Positions 34,129 to 41,795 of a DNA stretch of 58,904 nt are shown in pieces (the stretch's first letter is position 1; each line of letters opens with the position of its first letter). The translations under genes and the position numbers were made by a program. Source of the DNA: Flavobacterium sp. (lineage in GTDB: Bacteria; Bacteroidota; Bacteroidia; Flavobacteriales; Flavobacteriaceae). Under the pieces are notes generated by a model that made no database searches, was not told the DNA's origin, and was given only the letters and a program-made list of their open reading frames with translations. The stretch spans positions 14,535 through 73,438 of the forward strand of contig DNNO01000001.1 of the NCBI GenBank assembly GCA_003497625.1, in the 5' to 3' direction.

Positions 34129-35187
34129 ATGAATATTAAAATAACAGGTTCAGGAAGCTATATTCCAACTAAAAAAGTTACGAATTCTGATTTTGCTCAA
34201 CATGATTTTTTGAATGAAGACGGCACTGCTTTTAATATGACGAATGATATTATTGCAGAAAAATTTGTTGAAATTACCGGAATTCTAGAACGACGCTACG
34301 CAGATGACGATATGGTTAATTCTGACATGGCTTTTATGGCTGCAAAAAAAGCCATTGAAAAATCGGGTGTTGACCCAGAAACTATTGACTATATAATACT
34401 TGCTCATAATTATGGCGATATCAAAGCGAACACAATTCAGTCTGATACCGTTCCTAGTTTAGCTACGCGAGTTAAATATTTACTACAAATTAAAAATCCA
34501 AAATGTGTCGCTTATGACATTCTTTTTGGTTGCCCAGGTTGGATAGAAGCTGTTATTCAAGCGCAAGCCTATATAAAAGCTGGAATGGCTAAAAAATGCT
34601 TAGTTATTGGTTCCGAAACTTTATCAAGAGTTGTAGACAAGCACGACCGCGACAGTATGATATATTCTGATGGTGCTGGAGCAACAATTATTGAAGCTAC
34701 AGATGACGAAGGCGGAATTTTAGCTCACGAATCAGCTACTTTTTCTTTTGACGAAGCTAAATTTTTATATTTTGGAAATTCATTCAACAAAAATGAAGAC
34801 CCAAACATTCGTTACATCAAAATGTATGGCAGAAAAATTTACGAATTTGCCCTTTCTAATGTTCCAAAAGCAATGGCTTCTTGCTTAGAGAAAAGCGGAA
34901 TCGCCATTACCGATGTAAAGAAAATTCTAATTCATCAGGCAAATGAAAAAATGGATGAAGCCATCATTAATCGCTTTTACAAATTATTCAAGATGGAAAC
35001 ACCAGCTGGAATTATGCCTATGAGTATTCATAAATTAGGAAATTCTAGTGTTGCAACGGTTCCAACCTTATATGATTTAATTGTAAATAATGAATTAGAA
35101 GGTCAAACTCTTAGTAAAGGCGACGTTATCATTTTTGCATCTGTAGGTGCTGGAATGAATATTAATGCAATTGTGTATCAAATGTAA
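34129..35187 (+). CDS. 3-oxoacyl-ACP synthase III-like enzyme (KAS III family)
   Basis: Thiolase-fold condensing enzyme with the KAS III triad: Cys135 in ILFGCPGWIEA, His269 in IHQANEKMDEA and Asn305 in KLGNSSVATVP. It is 352 residues, longer than housekeeping FabH (about 320), with an N-terminal MNIKITGSGSYIPTKKV. A divergent KAS III-like enzyme may start a specialised acyl chain rather than bulk fatty acid synthesis. Downstream genes are a methyltransferase and a glycosyltransferase, which would suit a lipid or polyketide-like product, but this is only context. A phased repeat lies directly after the stop. Confidence 0.88.
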   Translation: MNIKITGSGSYIPTKKVTNSDFAQHDFLNEDGTAFNMTNDIIAEKFVEITGILERRYADDDMVNSDMAFMAAKKAIEKSGVDPETIDYIILAHNYGDIKANTIQSDTVPSLATRVKYLLQIKNPKCVAYDILFGCPGWIEAVIQAQAYIKAGMAKKCLVIGSETLSRVVDKHDRDSMIYSDGAGATIIEATDDEGGILAHESATFSFDEAKFLYFGNSFNKNEDPNIRYIKMYGRKIYEFALSNVPKAMASCLEKSGIAITDVKKILIHQANEKMDEAIINRFYKLFKMETPAGIMPMSIHKLGNSSVATVPTLYDLIVNNELEGQTLSKGDVIIFASVGAGMNINAIVYQM

Positions 35188-35190
35188 AAA

Positions 35191-35232
35191 AGTTGGAAGT
35201 TAGAAGTTGGAAGTTAGAAGAAAAAAGTAAAT
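35191..35232 (+). repeat. Phased 7-base repeat array after the KAS III-like gene (six units)
   Basis: AGTTGGA and AGTTAGA alternate twice (exact 14-base tandem repeat), then AGAAAAA and AGTAAAT run into the -7 box TAAATTTG. The TTG at 35207-35209 supplies the -33 element of the methyltransferase gene. Confidence 0.85.
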
Positions 35233-35235
35233 TTG
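35207..35235 (+). promoter_or_regulatory. Promoter of the methyltransferase gene
   Basis: TTG (35207-35209), 18 bases, TAAATTTG (35228-35235). The -33 element lies in the heptamer array. Confidence 0.6.
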
Positions 35236-35253
35236 TACTCCAATTTTATTTCA

Positions 35254-35787
35254 ATGTACGAGAAAACATATCCGAGTAAACGATTCAACATCACTTTAGA
35301 TTTTCTAAAAAAACATATAAAAACTTCTGAAACCATTTTTGATTTAGGCGTTCCAAATCCTTTTTCAAAAATCATGGTAGATAATGGCTATACTGTTATC
35401 AACACAAAAGGCGAAGACATTGACAATGATCAATCAGCGCTTCAAAACGAGAATTATGATGTGTTTACGGGTTTTGAAATTTTCGAACATTTACTAAATC
35501 CTTACACGGTTTTACAAAACGTAAAAGCGGATAAAATTTTAATTTCGATTCCTTTACGTTTGTGGTTTTCTCCAGCTTATCGAAGCAAAACAGATATGTG
35601 GGACAGACATTATCACGAATTTGAAGATTGGCAATTGGATTGGCTTTTGGAAAAAGCAGGATATAAAATTGTTGACCAAGTAAAATTCACACATCCTGTT
35701 AAAAAACTTGGTTTTAGACCTTTGTTAAGATGGTTTACACCGAGATACTATTTGGTTTACGCGGAAAGAGTAAAAAGTGATAAGTAA
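35254..35787 (+). CDS. SAM-dependent methyltransferase-like protein
   Basis: A 177-residue class I methyltransferase-like protein. Instead of a classical GxGxG the first motif reads ETIFDLGVPNPFSKIM, and the middle has NYDVFTGFEIFEHLLNPYTVL followed by ILISIPLRLWF, both typical of small Flavobacterium methyltransferases. The end has YHEFEDWQLDWLLEKAGYK. Substrate unknown. I start at ATG 35254, since the TTG at 35233 lies inside the promoter box. Its last codons are part of a heptamer array and 15 bases later the glycosyltransferase begins. Confidence 0.8.
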   Translation: MYEKTYPSKRFNITLDFLKKHIKTSETIFDLGVPNPFSKIMVDNGYTVINTKGEDIDNDQSALQNENYDVFTGFEIFEHLLNPYTVLQNVKADKILISIPLRLWFSPAYRSKTDMWDRHYHEFEDWQLDWLLEKAGYKIVDQVKFTHPVKKLGFRPLLRWFTPRYYLVYAERVKSDK

Positions 35788-35798
35788 AAAGTGATAAG
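35771..35798 (+). repeat. Phased 7-base repeat overlapping a stop codon (four units)
   Basis: TAAAAAG and TGATAAG alternate twice. The first copy is coding (the end of the methyltransferase), the second begins with its TAA stop. Every unit begins with TAA or TGA. It stops four bases before the glycosyltransferase ATG. Confidence 0.85.
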
Positions 35799-35802
35799 CC
35801 AA

Positions 35803-36651
35803 ATGAAATATTACGTTATCATTCCTGCCTACAACGAAGAAGCTTTTATGAGCTTAACTTTGCAATCGTTAGTAGAACAAACTGTTTTACCAACAAAAAT
35901 TGTAGTGGTGAATGATAATTCTACAGATAAAACCGCTGAAATTGTTTTGGCTTTCGCCGAAAAAAATCCTTTTATTTCGTTAGTAAATAAAAAATCAGAC
36001 GCAATTCATTTGCCTGGAAGTAAAGTAATTCAGGCGTTTCATGAAGGCGAAAAACATATTGATGACCATTACGACATTATCGTAAAAGTAGATGCCGATT
36101 TGATTTTCCCAAACAACTATTTCGAAAACATTATTAAACATTTTCAATCCGATGACAAAATTGGAATGGCTGGTGGATTTTGCTATGTAGAAAAAAATGG
36201 AGATTGGGTTTTAGAAAACCTCACCGATAAAGATCATATTCGCGGTGCTTTAAAAGCGTATCGCAAAGCAACATACAAACAAATTGGCGGATTAAAACCT
36301 GCTATGGGTTGGGACACCGTTGATGAATTACTATGTAAATTCTACAATTGGAAAGTAGTAACCGACGAAAGCTTACATGTAAAACACTTAAAACCAACTG
36401 GCGCCAGCTATAACAAAGCCGCTCGTTACAAACAAGGAGAAGCTTTTTACAGCTTGGGCTACGGATTTATCATCACCGCTATTTCATCATTGAAATTGGC
36501 AATGCGAAAAGGAAAACCTCTTTTGTTCATTGATTATTTAATGGGATTTTGGAAAGCAAAATCATCTGGAAAACCTTTATTTGTAACGCCTGAACAAGCC
36601 AAATTTTTCAAAAACTACCGCTGGAAAAAAATGAAAGAAAAGTTGTTTTAA
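35803..36651 (+). CDS. Family 2 glycosyltransferase
   Basis: A 282-residue GT-A fold enzyme. N-terminal YYVIIPAYNEEAFMSLTLQS, then VVVNDNSTDKTAEIV, and the DXD-type VKVDADLIFP near residue 100, then GGLKPAMGWDTVDELLCKF for acceptor binding. Such enzymes add sugars to lipids or polysaccharides at the inner membrane; the sugar cannot be told. The GTG at 35791 sits in the repeat, so ATG 35803 is preferred. Downstream are MlaE- and MlaF-like genes after a phased spacer. Confidence 0.9.
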   Translation: MKYYVIIPAYNEEAFMSLTLQSLVEQTVLPTKIVVVNDNSTDKTAEIVLAFAEKNPFISLVNKKSDAIHLPGSKVIQAFHEGEKHIDDHYDIIVKVDADLIFPNNYFENIIKHFQSDDKIGMAGGFCYVEKNGDWVLENLTDKDHIRGALKAYRKATYKQIGGLKPAMGWDTVDELLCKFYNWKVVTDESLHVKHLKPTGASYNKAARYKQGEAFYSLGYGFIITAISSLKLAMRKGKPLLFIDYLMGFWKAKSSGKPLFVTPEQAKFFKNYRWKKMKEKLF

Positions 36652-36680
36652 CCTATTCCAAAAAAATATAGTATTTTTAC

Positions 36681-36715
36681 TGAATACTAGAAACTGATCA
36701 CTGAACACTAAAAAA
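36681..36715 (+). repeat. Phased 7-base repeat before the MlaE-like gene (five units)
   Basis: Words TGAATAC, TAGAAAC, TGATCAC, TGAACAC and TAAAAAA in a row, each beginning with a different or repeated stop codon, ending one base before the ATG at 36717. Because 7 leaves remainder 1 modulo 3, consecutive stops fall in successive reading frames. Confidence 0.85.
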
Positions 36716-36716
36716 T

Positions 36717-37463
36717 ATGATGCTCGTTCGCTACTTATCGCAAATAGGAAAATACTTTATCATGTTGAAAGAAATCTTCAACAAGCCTACTAAATGGTCG
36801 GTAATGAAACAATTAATCCTTAAAGAAGTTGATGACTTAATTATTGGTTCACTTGGAATTGTAGCATTTATTTCCTTTTTCGTTGGTGGTGTTGTGGCCA
36901 TTCAAACAGCTTTAAACTTAACCAATCCGTTAATTCCAAAATATTTAATTGGATTTGCAACACGTCAATCAGTTGTTTTAGAATTTGCACCTACGTTTAT
37001 TTCCATCATCATGGCCGGAAAAATGGGCTCATTCATCACATCAAGTATTGGAACCATGCGCGTAACCGAGCAAATTGACGCTTTGGAAGTTATGGGTGTT
37101 AATTCTTTAAACTATTTGGTTTTTCCGAAAATCATTGCATTACTTTTATATCCTTTCGTAATTGGATTGAGTATGTTTTTAGGAGTTTTTGGAGGTTGGT
37201 TGGCGGCAGTTTATGGCGGTTTTACCACTAGTTTTGAATTTACTACAGGAATTCAAACCGAATTTATTCCGTTTCATATTGCTTATGCGTTTATAAAAAC
37301 TTTTGTTTTTGCTTTATTATTGGCAACTATACCCTCTTTTCACGGCTATTACATGAAGGGTGGTGCACTTGAAGTGGGTCAGGCAAGTACGGTTTCCTTC
37401 GTTTGGACATCAGTCGTGATTATTTTAATGAACTTTATATTAACCCAACTCCTTTTAAGCTAA
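36717..37463 (+). CDS. MlaE-type ABC transporter permease
   Basis: A 248-residue permease of the MlaE/YrbE family, which moves phospholipids between the membranes. Four or five helices; family hallmarks are FFVGGVVAIQTALNLTNPLIPKY, the glutamate-containing QSVVLEFAPTFISIIMAGKMGSFITSSIGTMR-type region near residues 82-115, and VTEQIDALEVMGVN. Its stop overlaps the start of the ATPase (TAATG), so the two are coupled. The MlaD-like partner is not in the window. Confidence 0.93.
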   Translation: MMLVRYLSQIGKYFIMLKEIFNKPTKWSVMKQLILKEVDDLIIGSLGIVAFISFFVGGVVAIQTALNLTNPLIPKYLIGFATRQSVVLEFAPTFISIIMAGKMGSFITSSIGTMRVTEQIDALEVMGVNSLNYLVFPKIIALLLYPFVIGLSMFLGVFGGWLAAVYGGFTTSFEFTTGIQTEFIPFHIAYAFIKTFVFALLLATIPSFHGYYMKGGALEVGQASTVSFVWTSVVIILMNFILTQLLLS

Positions 37464-38233
37464 TGATTGAAGTAAAAAACATCGTAAAACAATTTGGAGA
37501 ACAAACCGTTTTAAAAGGCGTTTCTACTCGTTTTGAAGCAGGAATGACCAATTTAATTATTGGACAAAGTGGTTCGGGTAAAACAGTTTTTTTAAAATCA
37601 TTATTAGGAATTCACACACCAGATAGCGGAACCATTTCATTTGACGGCAGAATTTATTCGGAACTTTCAAATGATGAAAAAAGAGCTTTACGAACAGAAA
37701 TTGGAATGGTTTTTCAAGGAAGTGCTTTGTTTGACAGCATGACAGTAGAAGAAAATATTGGATTTCCTTTAAAAATGTTTTCTAATAAAACGCCAAAAGA
37801 AATTAAAGAACGTGTTGATTTTGTTATTGATAGAGTTCATTTGGTAAACGCGCATCACAAACGTCCTTCAGAAATTTCAGGTGGAATGCAAAAGCGTGTT
37901 GCTATTGCTCGTGCCATTGTAAATAATCCAAAATATCTTTTTTGTGATGAACCAAATTCTGGTTTAGACCCAAAAACAGCTATTGTTATTGACAATTTGA
38001 TTCAAGAAATTACGCAAGAATATAACATTACCACCGTGATTAATACGCACGACATGAACTCGGTAATGGAAATCGGTGAGAAAATTGTGTTCTTAAAAAA
38101 TGGTTTATTAGAATGGGAAGGTTCAAACAAAGAAATTTTCAAAACCGATAACGAAGCCGTTACCGATTTTGTATATTCTTCTGAATTATTCAAGCGAGTA
38201 CGAAAAATGTACTTGGAAGATGATGTGAAATAG
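37463..38233 (+). CDS. MlaF-type ABC transporter ATP-binding protein
   Basis: A 256-residue ATPase: Walker A GQSGSGKT (34-41), Q-loop GMVFQGSALFDSMTVEENI, signature EISGGMQKRVAIARA, Walker B YLFCDEPNSGLDP and H-loop NTHDM. The SALFDSMTVEENI phrase is typical of MlaF/Ttg2A. Start at ATG 37463, which overlaps the permease stop by one base. Works with the upstream permease in lipid traffic to or from the outer membrane. Converges with manC-like gene, two bases between stops. Confidence 0.93.
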   Translation: MIEVKNIVKQFGEQTVLKGVSTRFEAGMTNLIIGQSGSGKTVFLKSLLGIHTPDSGTISFDGRIYSELSNDEKRALRTEIGMVFQGSALFDSMTVEENIGFPLKMFSNKTPKEIKERVDFVIDRVHLVNAHHKRPSEISGGMQKRVAIARAIVNNPKYLFCDEPNSGLDPKTAIVIDNLIQEITQEYNITTVINTHDMNSVMEIGEKIVFLKNGLLEWEGSNKEIFKTDNEAVTDFVYSSELFKRVRKMYLEDDVK

Positions 38234-38235
38234 TA

Positions 38236-39291
38236 CTATTTTAATTTAGAAACTATTTGCTTAATATCTTGCTCTTTATTTTTTGGATAAATCAACAATA
38301 CATCGTCTTTGTCAACTATAATGTAATCAGTTAAACCATCAATCACTACTAACTTTTTCCCTTCAGTTCTGATGATATTATTAGTTGCATTTTCTAAGTA
38401 AACGGTTGCATTTACAACTGCATTTTCTTGTTCGTCTTTTGGTAATTTATCATATAATGAACCCCAAGTTCCTAAATCGTTCCAATCGAAAGTAGCAGGT
38501 AAAACGTAAACATTTTGCGCTTTTTCTAAAATAGCATAATCGACAGAAATATTTTGCGCTAAAGGATAATTATCTTTGATAAATGCCGCTTCTTTTGGTG
38601 TATTTAAAGCTTCATAACCATTCATAAAATGAGCAAACATTACCGGTTGAAACTCTTCATAAGCTTTTAAAACGGTTTTGGCACTCCAAACAAAAATCCC
38701 TGCATTCCAAAGGAAATTTCTACTTTGGATAAACTTCCTTGCTGTAGCATAATCTGGTTTTTCACGGAATTGTTTTACTTTTTTAACAGGTCTCGAATCT
38801 AATTTATCAAATTCGATATAACCGTAACCAGTGTTGGCAAATGTTGGTAAAATTCCCAAAGTCATTAAATTTTCATCGCGCTCACAAAAATCAAAAGCGT
38901 GTTGTAAATTAGAACAAAACTGTACTTCATCTTCAATCCAATGATCTGATGGCGCTACTACCATAACTGCATCTGGATTTTGTTTTTTAATCTTCAAAGA
39001 AGCATACAAAATACATGGTGCTGTGTTTCGCATTACAGGCTCAAGAATAATTTGCTCTTGTTTTACCATTGGCAATTGTTCTAAAACTATGTTATTGTAA
39101 TCTTCATTCGTAAGAATTAAAATATTTTCTTTTGGAATAATTTGAGACAAACGAGTAAACGTTTTTTGAATTAACGTTTCACCAGTTCCTAGCATATCGT
39201 GAAATTGCTTAGGAAATTCGGTTGTACTTACAGGCCAAAAACGAGAACCAACTCCACCAGCCATTAATATTGCGTAATAATTTTTGTTCAT
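38236..39291 (-). CDS. Mannose-1-phosphate guanylyltransferase-like protein
   Basis: A 351-residue nucleotidyltransferase of the ManC type, making GDP-mannose from mannose-1-phosphate and GTP for surface polysaccharide. Signature LMAGGVGSRFWPVSTTEFPKQF at the start, VAPSDHWIEDE, TLGILPTFANTGYGYIE, FREKPDYATARKF, and SVDYAILEKAQNVYVLPATFDWNDLGTWG. It lacks the isomerase domain of bifunctional ManC. The SprT-like and SDR genes lie upstream on the same strand, close enough (27 and 2 bases) to be one operon. Confidence 0.92.
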   Translation of the reverse strand: MNKNYYAILMAGGVGSRFWPVSTTEFPKQFHDMLGTGETLIQKTFTRLSQIIPKENILILTNEDYNNIVLEQLPMVKQEQIILEPVMRNTAPCILYASLKIKKQNPDAVMVVAPSDHWIEDEVQFCSNLQHAFDFCERDENLMTLGILPTFANTGYGYIEFDKLDSRPVKKVKQFREKPDYATARKFIQSRNFLWNAGIFVWSAKTVLKAYEEFQPVMFAHFMNGYEALNTPKEAAFIKDNYPLAQNISVDYAILEKAQNVYVLPATFDWNDLGTWGSLYDKLPKDEQENAVVNATVYLENATNNIIRTEGKKLVVIDGLTDYIIVDKDDVLLIYPKNKEQDIKQIVSKLK

Positions 39292-39318
39292 TTTTTGAAA
39301 GATTTTTTTGCTGCTTTT

Positions 39319-39921
39319 CTAATTCGGCAACAATTCTACTTCGGCATTGGGTTGAAAAAGATATAATCGTCCAGAACTTATTTCTAAACATTCGTATCGT
39401 TTTACGCGTAATGCTATTTTCTTAAAAATTTTCCCATTGTGAATTCTAAAATGACTTCCCATCGGAATTTCAAAGATATAATTTTTATCGGTTTCTTTTT
39501 GGTCAAATAGTTTTAAAGCAATGGCTAATTTTGCATCGGTATCGCTACTTGCTTTTGGATTTCTAAAATGTTTAGCAAGTAATGGTAACAATTGATTTGG
39601 GAATATTTCAGGTCGAATAAACGGCACCATCATTCTTTGAAAAGTGAGTTTCCACTCATCACCATGAGGTTTTATGTTTCTACCATATTTTTCAAATGCC
39701 ACCAAATGGGCTATTTCGTGGATTAAGGTGATCAAAAACCGGTATTTATTCAAACTGGCATTCACTGTAATTAAATGAAAACCTTGCGCATCTTTTCGAT
39801 AATCACCATGACGCGTTTGACGTTCGTTGACGATTTTAAGATGCACATGATTGGCTTTGATTAATTCAAAACAATGATGAACCGCGTGTTCTGGAAGGTA
39901 TTTTTGTAAAACTTCACTCAA
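39319..39921 (-). CDS. SprT-like zinc-metalloprotease domain protein
   Basis: A 200-residue protein with HEIAH at residues 68-72 in a SprT-like context (LIKANHVHLKIVNERQTRHG upstream; FEKYGRNIKPHGDEWKL downstream with a third potential zinc ligand). SprT/SPRTN relatives act on DNA-protein cross-links in eukaryotes; bacterial roles are unclear. The C-terminal third has no zinc ribbon that I can see. Two bases separate it from the SDR stop upstream, so translation is likely coupled. Confidence 0.85.
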   Translation of the reverse strand: MSEVLQKYLPEHAVHHCFELIKANHVHLKIVNERQTRHGDYRKDAQGFHLITVNASLNKYRFLITLIHEIAHLVAFEKYGRNIKPHGDEWKLTFQRMMVPFIRPEIFPNQLLPLLAKHFRNPKASSDTDAKLAIALKLFDQKETDKNYIFEIPMGSHFRIHNGKIFKKIALRVKRYECLEISSGRLYLFQPNAEVELLPN

Positions 39922-39923
39922 TT

Positions 39924-40604
39924 TTAAGGCGTTGAAGATGAAACTTGCAATACTTTTCCGTTGTAATATTTGTTTCCGGTTAAAGCAAAGTTAAAAATAT
40001 AATCCGCCATTTCTTTAGCTGAAAGCGGTGCTTCATAACCTGGAAAGGCTTCTTGTAACATTTCGGTATTTACAGCTCCAAGAGCTAAAACATTGAAAGC
40101 AATTCCTTGTTCTTTATATTCTTCTGCTAACAATTCTGATAGTGTAATAACAGCACCTTTACTAGAAGAATAAGCTGACAATCCTGCAAATTTCATACTT
40201 CCTTGTATGCCGCCCATAGAACTAATTGTTACTACATGACTTCCTTTTTCCATGAATGGAATACAGATTTTTGTCAATTCGGCAACTGCAAAAACATTGA
40301 CTTTGTAAATGTTTTGAAATTCCTCTGAAGTAATTTGTGTGAATTGTTTATGCAACAAACTTCCTGCATTGTGAATTAAAACATCTACTTTTTTCCAAGT
40401 TCTATTGATAAAATTTCCCACTTGAAGTAATTCTTCTGGATTTGAAATATCAATTGACAAACAAGTTATGTTTGGATTTTCGATTAACTCTTTTGGTGTT
40501 TTTCTGGAAATCGCCAATACTTGATGTCCAGCGTTTGCAAATTGCAATGCTAACTCGTAACCAATTCCGCGGGAAGTTCCAGTGATGATGATATTTTTAC
40601 TCAC
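39924..40604 (-). CDS. Short-chain dehydrogenase/reductase
   Basis: A 226-residue classical SDR: cofactor loop TGTSRGIG (8-15), NAG at LIHNAGSLLH, catalytic Ser128, and YSSSK (Tyr145, Lys149). Short for the family. Substrate unknown. It is first in an SDR, SprT-like, ManC-like gene series on the minus strand. A weak hairpin terminator (40676-40700) upstream separates it from the kelch gene. Confidence 0.92.
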   Translation of the reverse strand: MSKNIIITGTSRGIGYELALQFANAGHQVLAISRKTPKELIENPNITCLSIDISNPEELLQVGNFINRTWKKVDVLIHNAGSLLHKQFTQITSEEFQNIYKVNVFAVAELTKICIPFMEKGSHVVTISSMGGIQGSMKFAGLSAYSSSKGAVITLSELLAEEYKEQGIAFNVLALGAVNTEMLQEAFPGYEAPLSAKEMADYIFNFALTGNKYYNGKVLQVSSSTP

Positions 40605-40675
40605 AATTTTATATTTTTTTGTGTTCGTTAATCTTCGCTTTCAAAGTGATTATTTTGTAAAAATAGGAATAAAAA

Positions 40676-40700
40676 AAATCCCGAAGAAATTTCGGGATTT
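40676..40700 (-). terminator. Terminator after the kelch gene and small ORF
   Basis: Stem AAATCCCGAA/TTCGGGATTT, ten bases, five-base loop, with eight T on the minus strand. It begins 17 bases after the stop of the 32-residue ORF. Confidence 0.85.
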
Positions 40701-40716
40701 AGATTAACAAACTAAA

Positions 40717-40815
40717 TTATACAATAGCAATAATAACCAAACCTATTAGAGTATATAACAACAAAAGCAATAACTCTAATCTGTATTTATCTATGGATGA
40801 AAAAAGTTGTTTCAT
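40717..40815 (-). CDS. Candidate 32-residue membrane peptide (small ORF)
   Basis: ATG at 40815, ten bases after the stop of the kelch gene, opens 32 codons. The peptide has a polar, basic start (MKQLFSSIDKYRLE) and then a hydrophobic run (LLLLLLYTLIGLVIIAIV) long enough for one membrane helix, and ends at the helix end. The frame is followed by a strong terminator, so it lies inside the same transcript. No good ribosome-binding site is seen, which is usual for this group. Predicted as a gene from position and the charged-then-hydrophobic layout; not verified. Confidence 0.5.
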   Translation of the reverse strand: MKQLFSSIDKYRLELLLLLLYTLIGLVIIAIV

Positions 40816-40825
40816 GATAAATCAT

Positions 40826-41791
40826 TTAGTTGGATTTCCACATACTAGAAACATTTAAAGAACTTCCATCTGAACCTCCATGCACAAAAATATCGCCATC
40901 AAATAGAACTGCTTGATGATAACAACTTGCTGGAAAAGGATTTGAAACCTCAACTTCTGACCAATTTTTACCATCTGTAGATTTTAGGATAGTATTGTAA
41001 TAAGAATTCGAATCGCGACCTCCTAAAATATAGAATTCATCATTTTTTACTACTAATTGATGTCCGTAAATAGGTTCAAAGCCAGTTATCACTTCTTGTG
41101 TCCAGTTTATTCCATCAGTAGAAGATTGAATGTCTCCATACGTATTTCCGTCACCATTACCTCCGCAAATCCACATTTTATTATCGAAAACAAATGCTTT
41201 ATGATGACCGCGTTTTTCAAATGAAGTTAAATCTTCCTCTTCTGTCCAAGTAACACCATCTGTACTCGACCAAACATCATTATGAACATTTGTGTTATTT
41301 CCGCTTACACCTCCAATTAACCATAATTTACTATTGTAAACCACAACATCAAACGCATAACGATTTCCAAAAGCAACGCTTGTAGTTTCTTCCACCCAGT
41401 TTACACCATCTGTAGATGAAAAAACATCACTTCGCCCATTACCATCATATCCACCGATTATCCATAATTTACTATTAAAGACAATACATTTATGATAGGA
41501 TCTTGCTGGAATTGCATCTCCAGTTGTGGTGACCGAATTCCAAACAATTCCATCAACACTATTTAAAACTGTGTTAGTAATAGTATTAGAATCATTTGTT
41601 CCACCAATTATCCACAATTTATTATTAAATTCAATCATCTGATGTCCTCTCAACCCTAATGGCAATGAACCAGAAGTTGAAACTTGAGTAAAACTCATGT
41701 TGTCATTTGTTTGATTGTCATCATTATCACTACAAGAGCCAAGAGATAACGTTACTGCAACCAATACAATCGATTTTAAAAACTTTTTCAT
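40826..41791 (-). CDS. Kelch-like beta-propeller lipoprotein
   Basis: Lipoprotein (lipobox SLGSC, Cys20) with a propeller of about six kelch-type blades. Repeats share GHQMIEFNNKLWIIGG and SSTDGVNWVEE-like phrases, such as SKLWIIGGYDGNG, SKLWLIGGVSGN and NKMWICGGNGDGN. Surface-exposed or periplasmic. Likely binds a carbohydrate or protein partner. It lies four bases after the FG-GAP-type gene upstream, so they are an operon with two propellers of different type. No catalytic site recognised. Confidence 0.85.
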   Translation of the reverse strand: MKKFLKSIVLVAVTLSLGSCSDNDDNQTNDNMSFTQVSTSGSLPLGLRGHQMIEFNNKLWIIGGTNDSNTITNTVLNSVDGIVWNSVTTTGDAIPARSYHKCIVFNSKLWIIGGYDGNGRSDVFSSTDGVNWVEETTSVAFGNRYAFDVVVYNSKLWLIGGVSGNNTNVHNDVWSSTDGVTWTEEEDLTSFEKRGHHKAFVFDNKMWICGGNGDGNTYGDIQSSTDGINWTQEVITGFEPIYGHQLVVKNDEFYILGGRDSNSYYNTILKSTDGKNWSEVEVSNPFPASCYHQAVLFDGDIFVHGGSDGSSLNVSSMWKSN

Positions 41792-41795
41792 ACTA

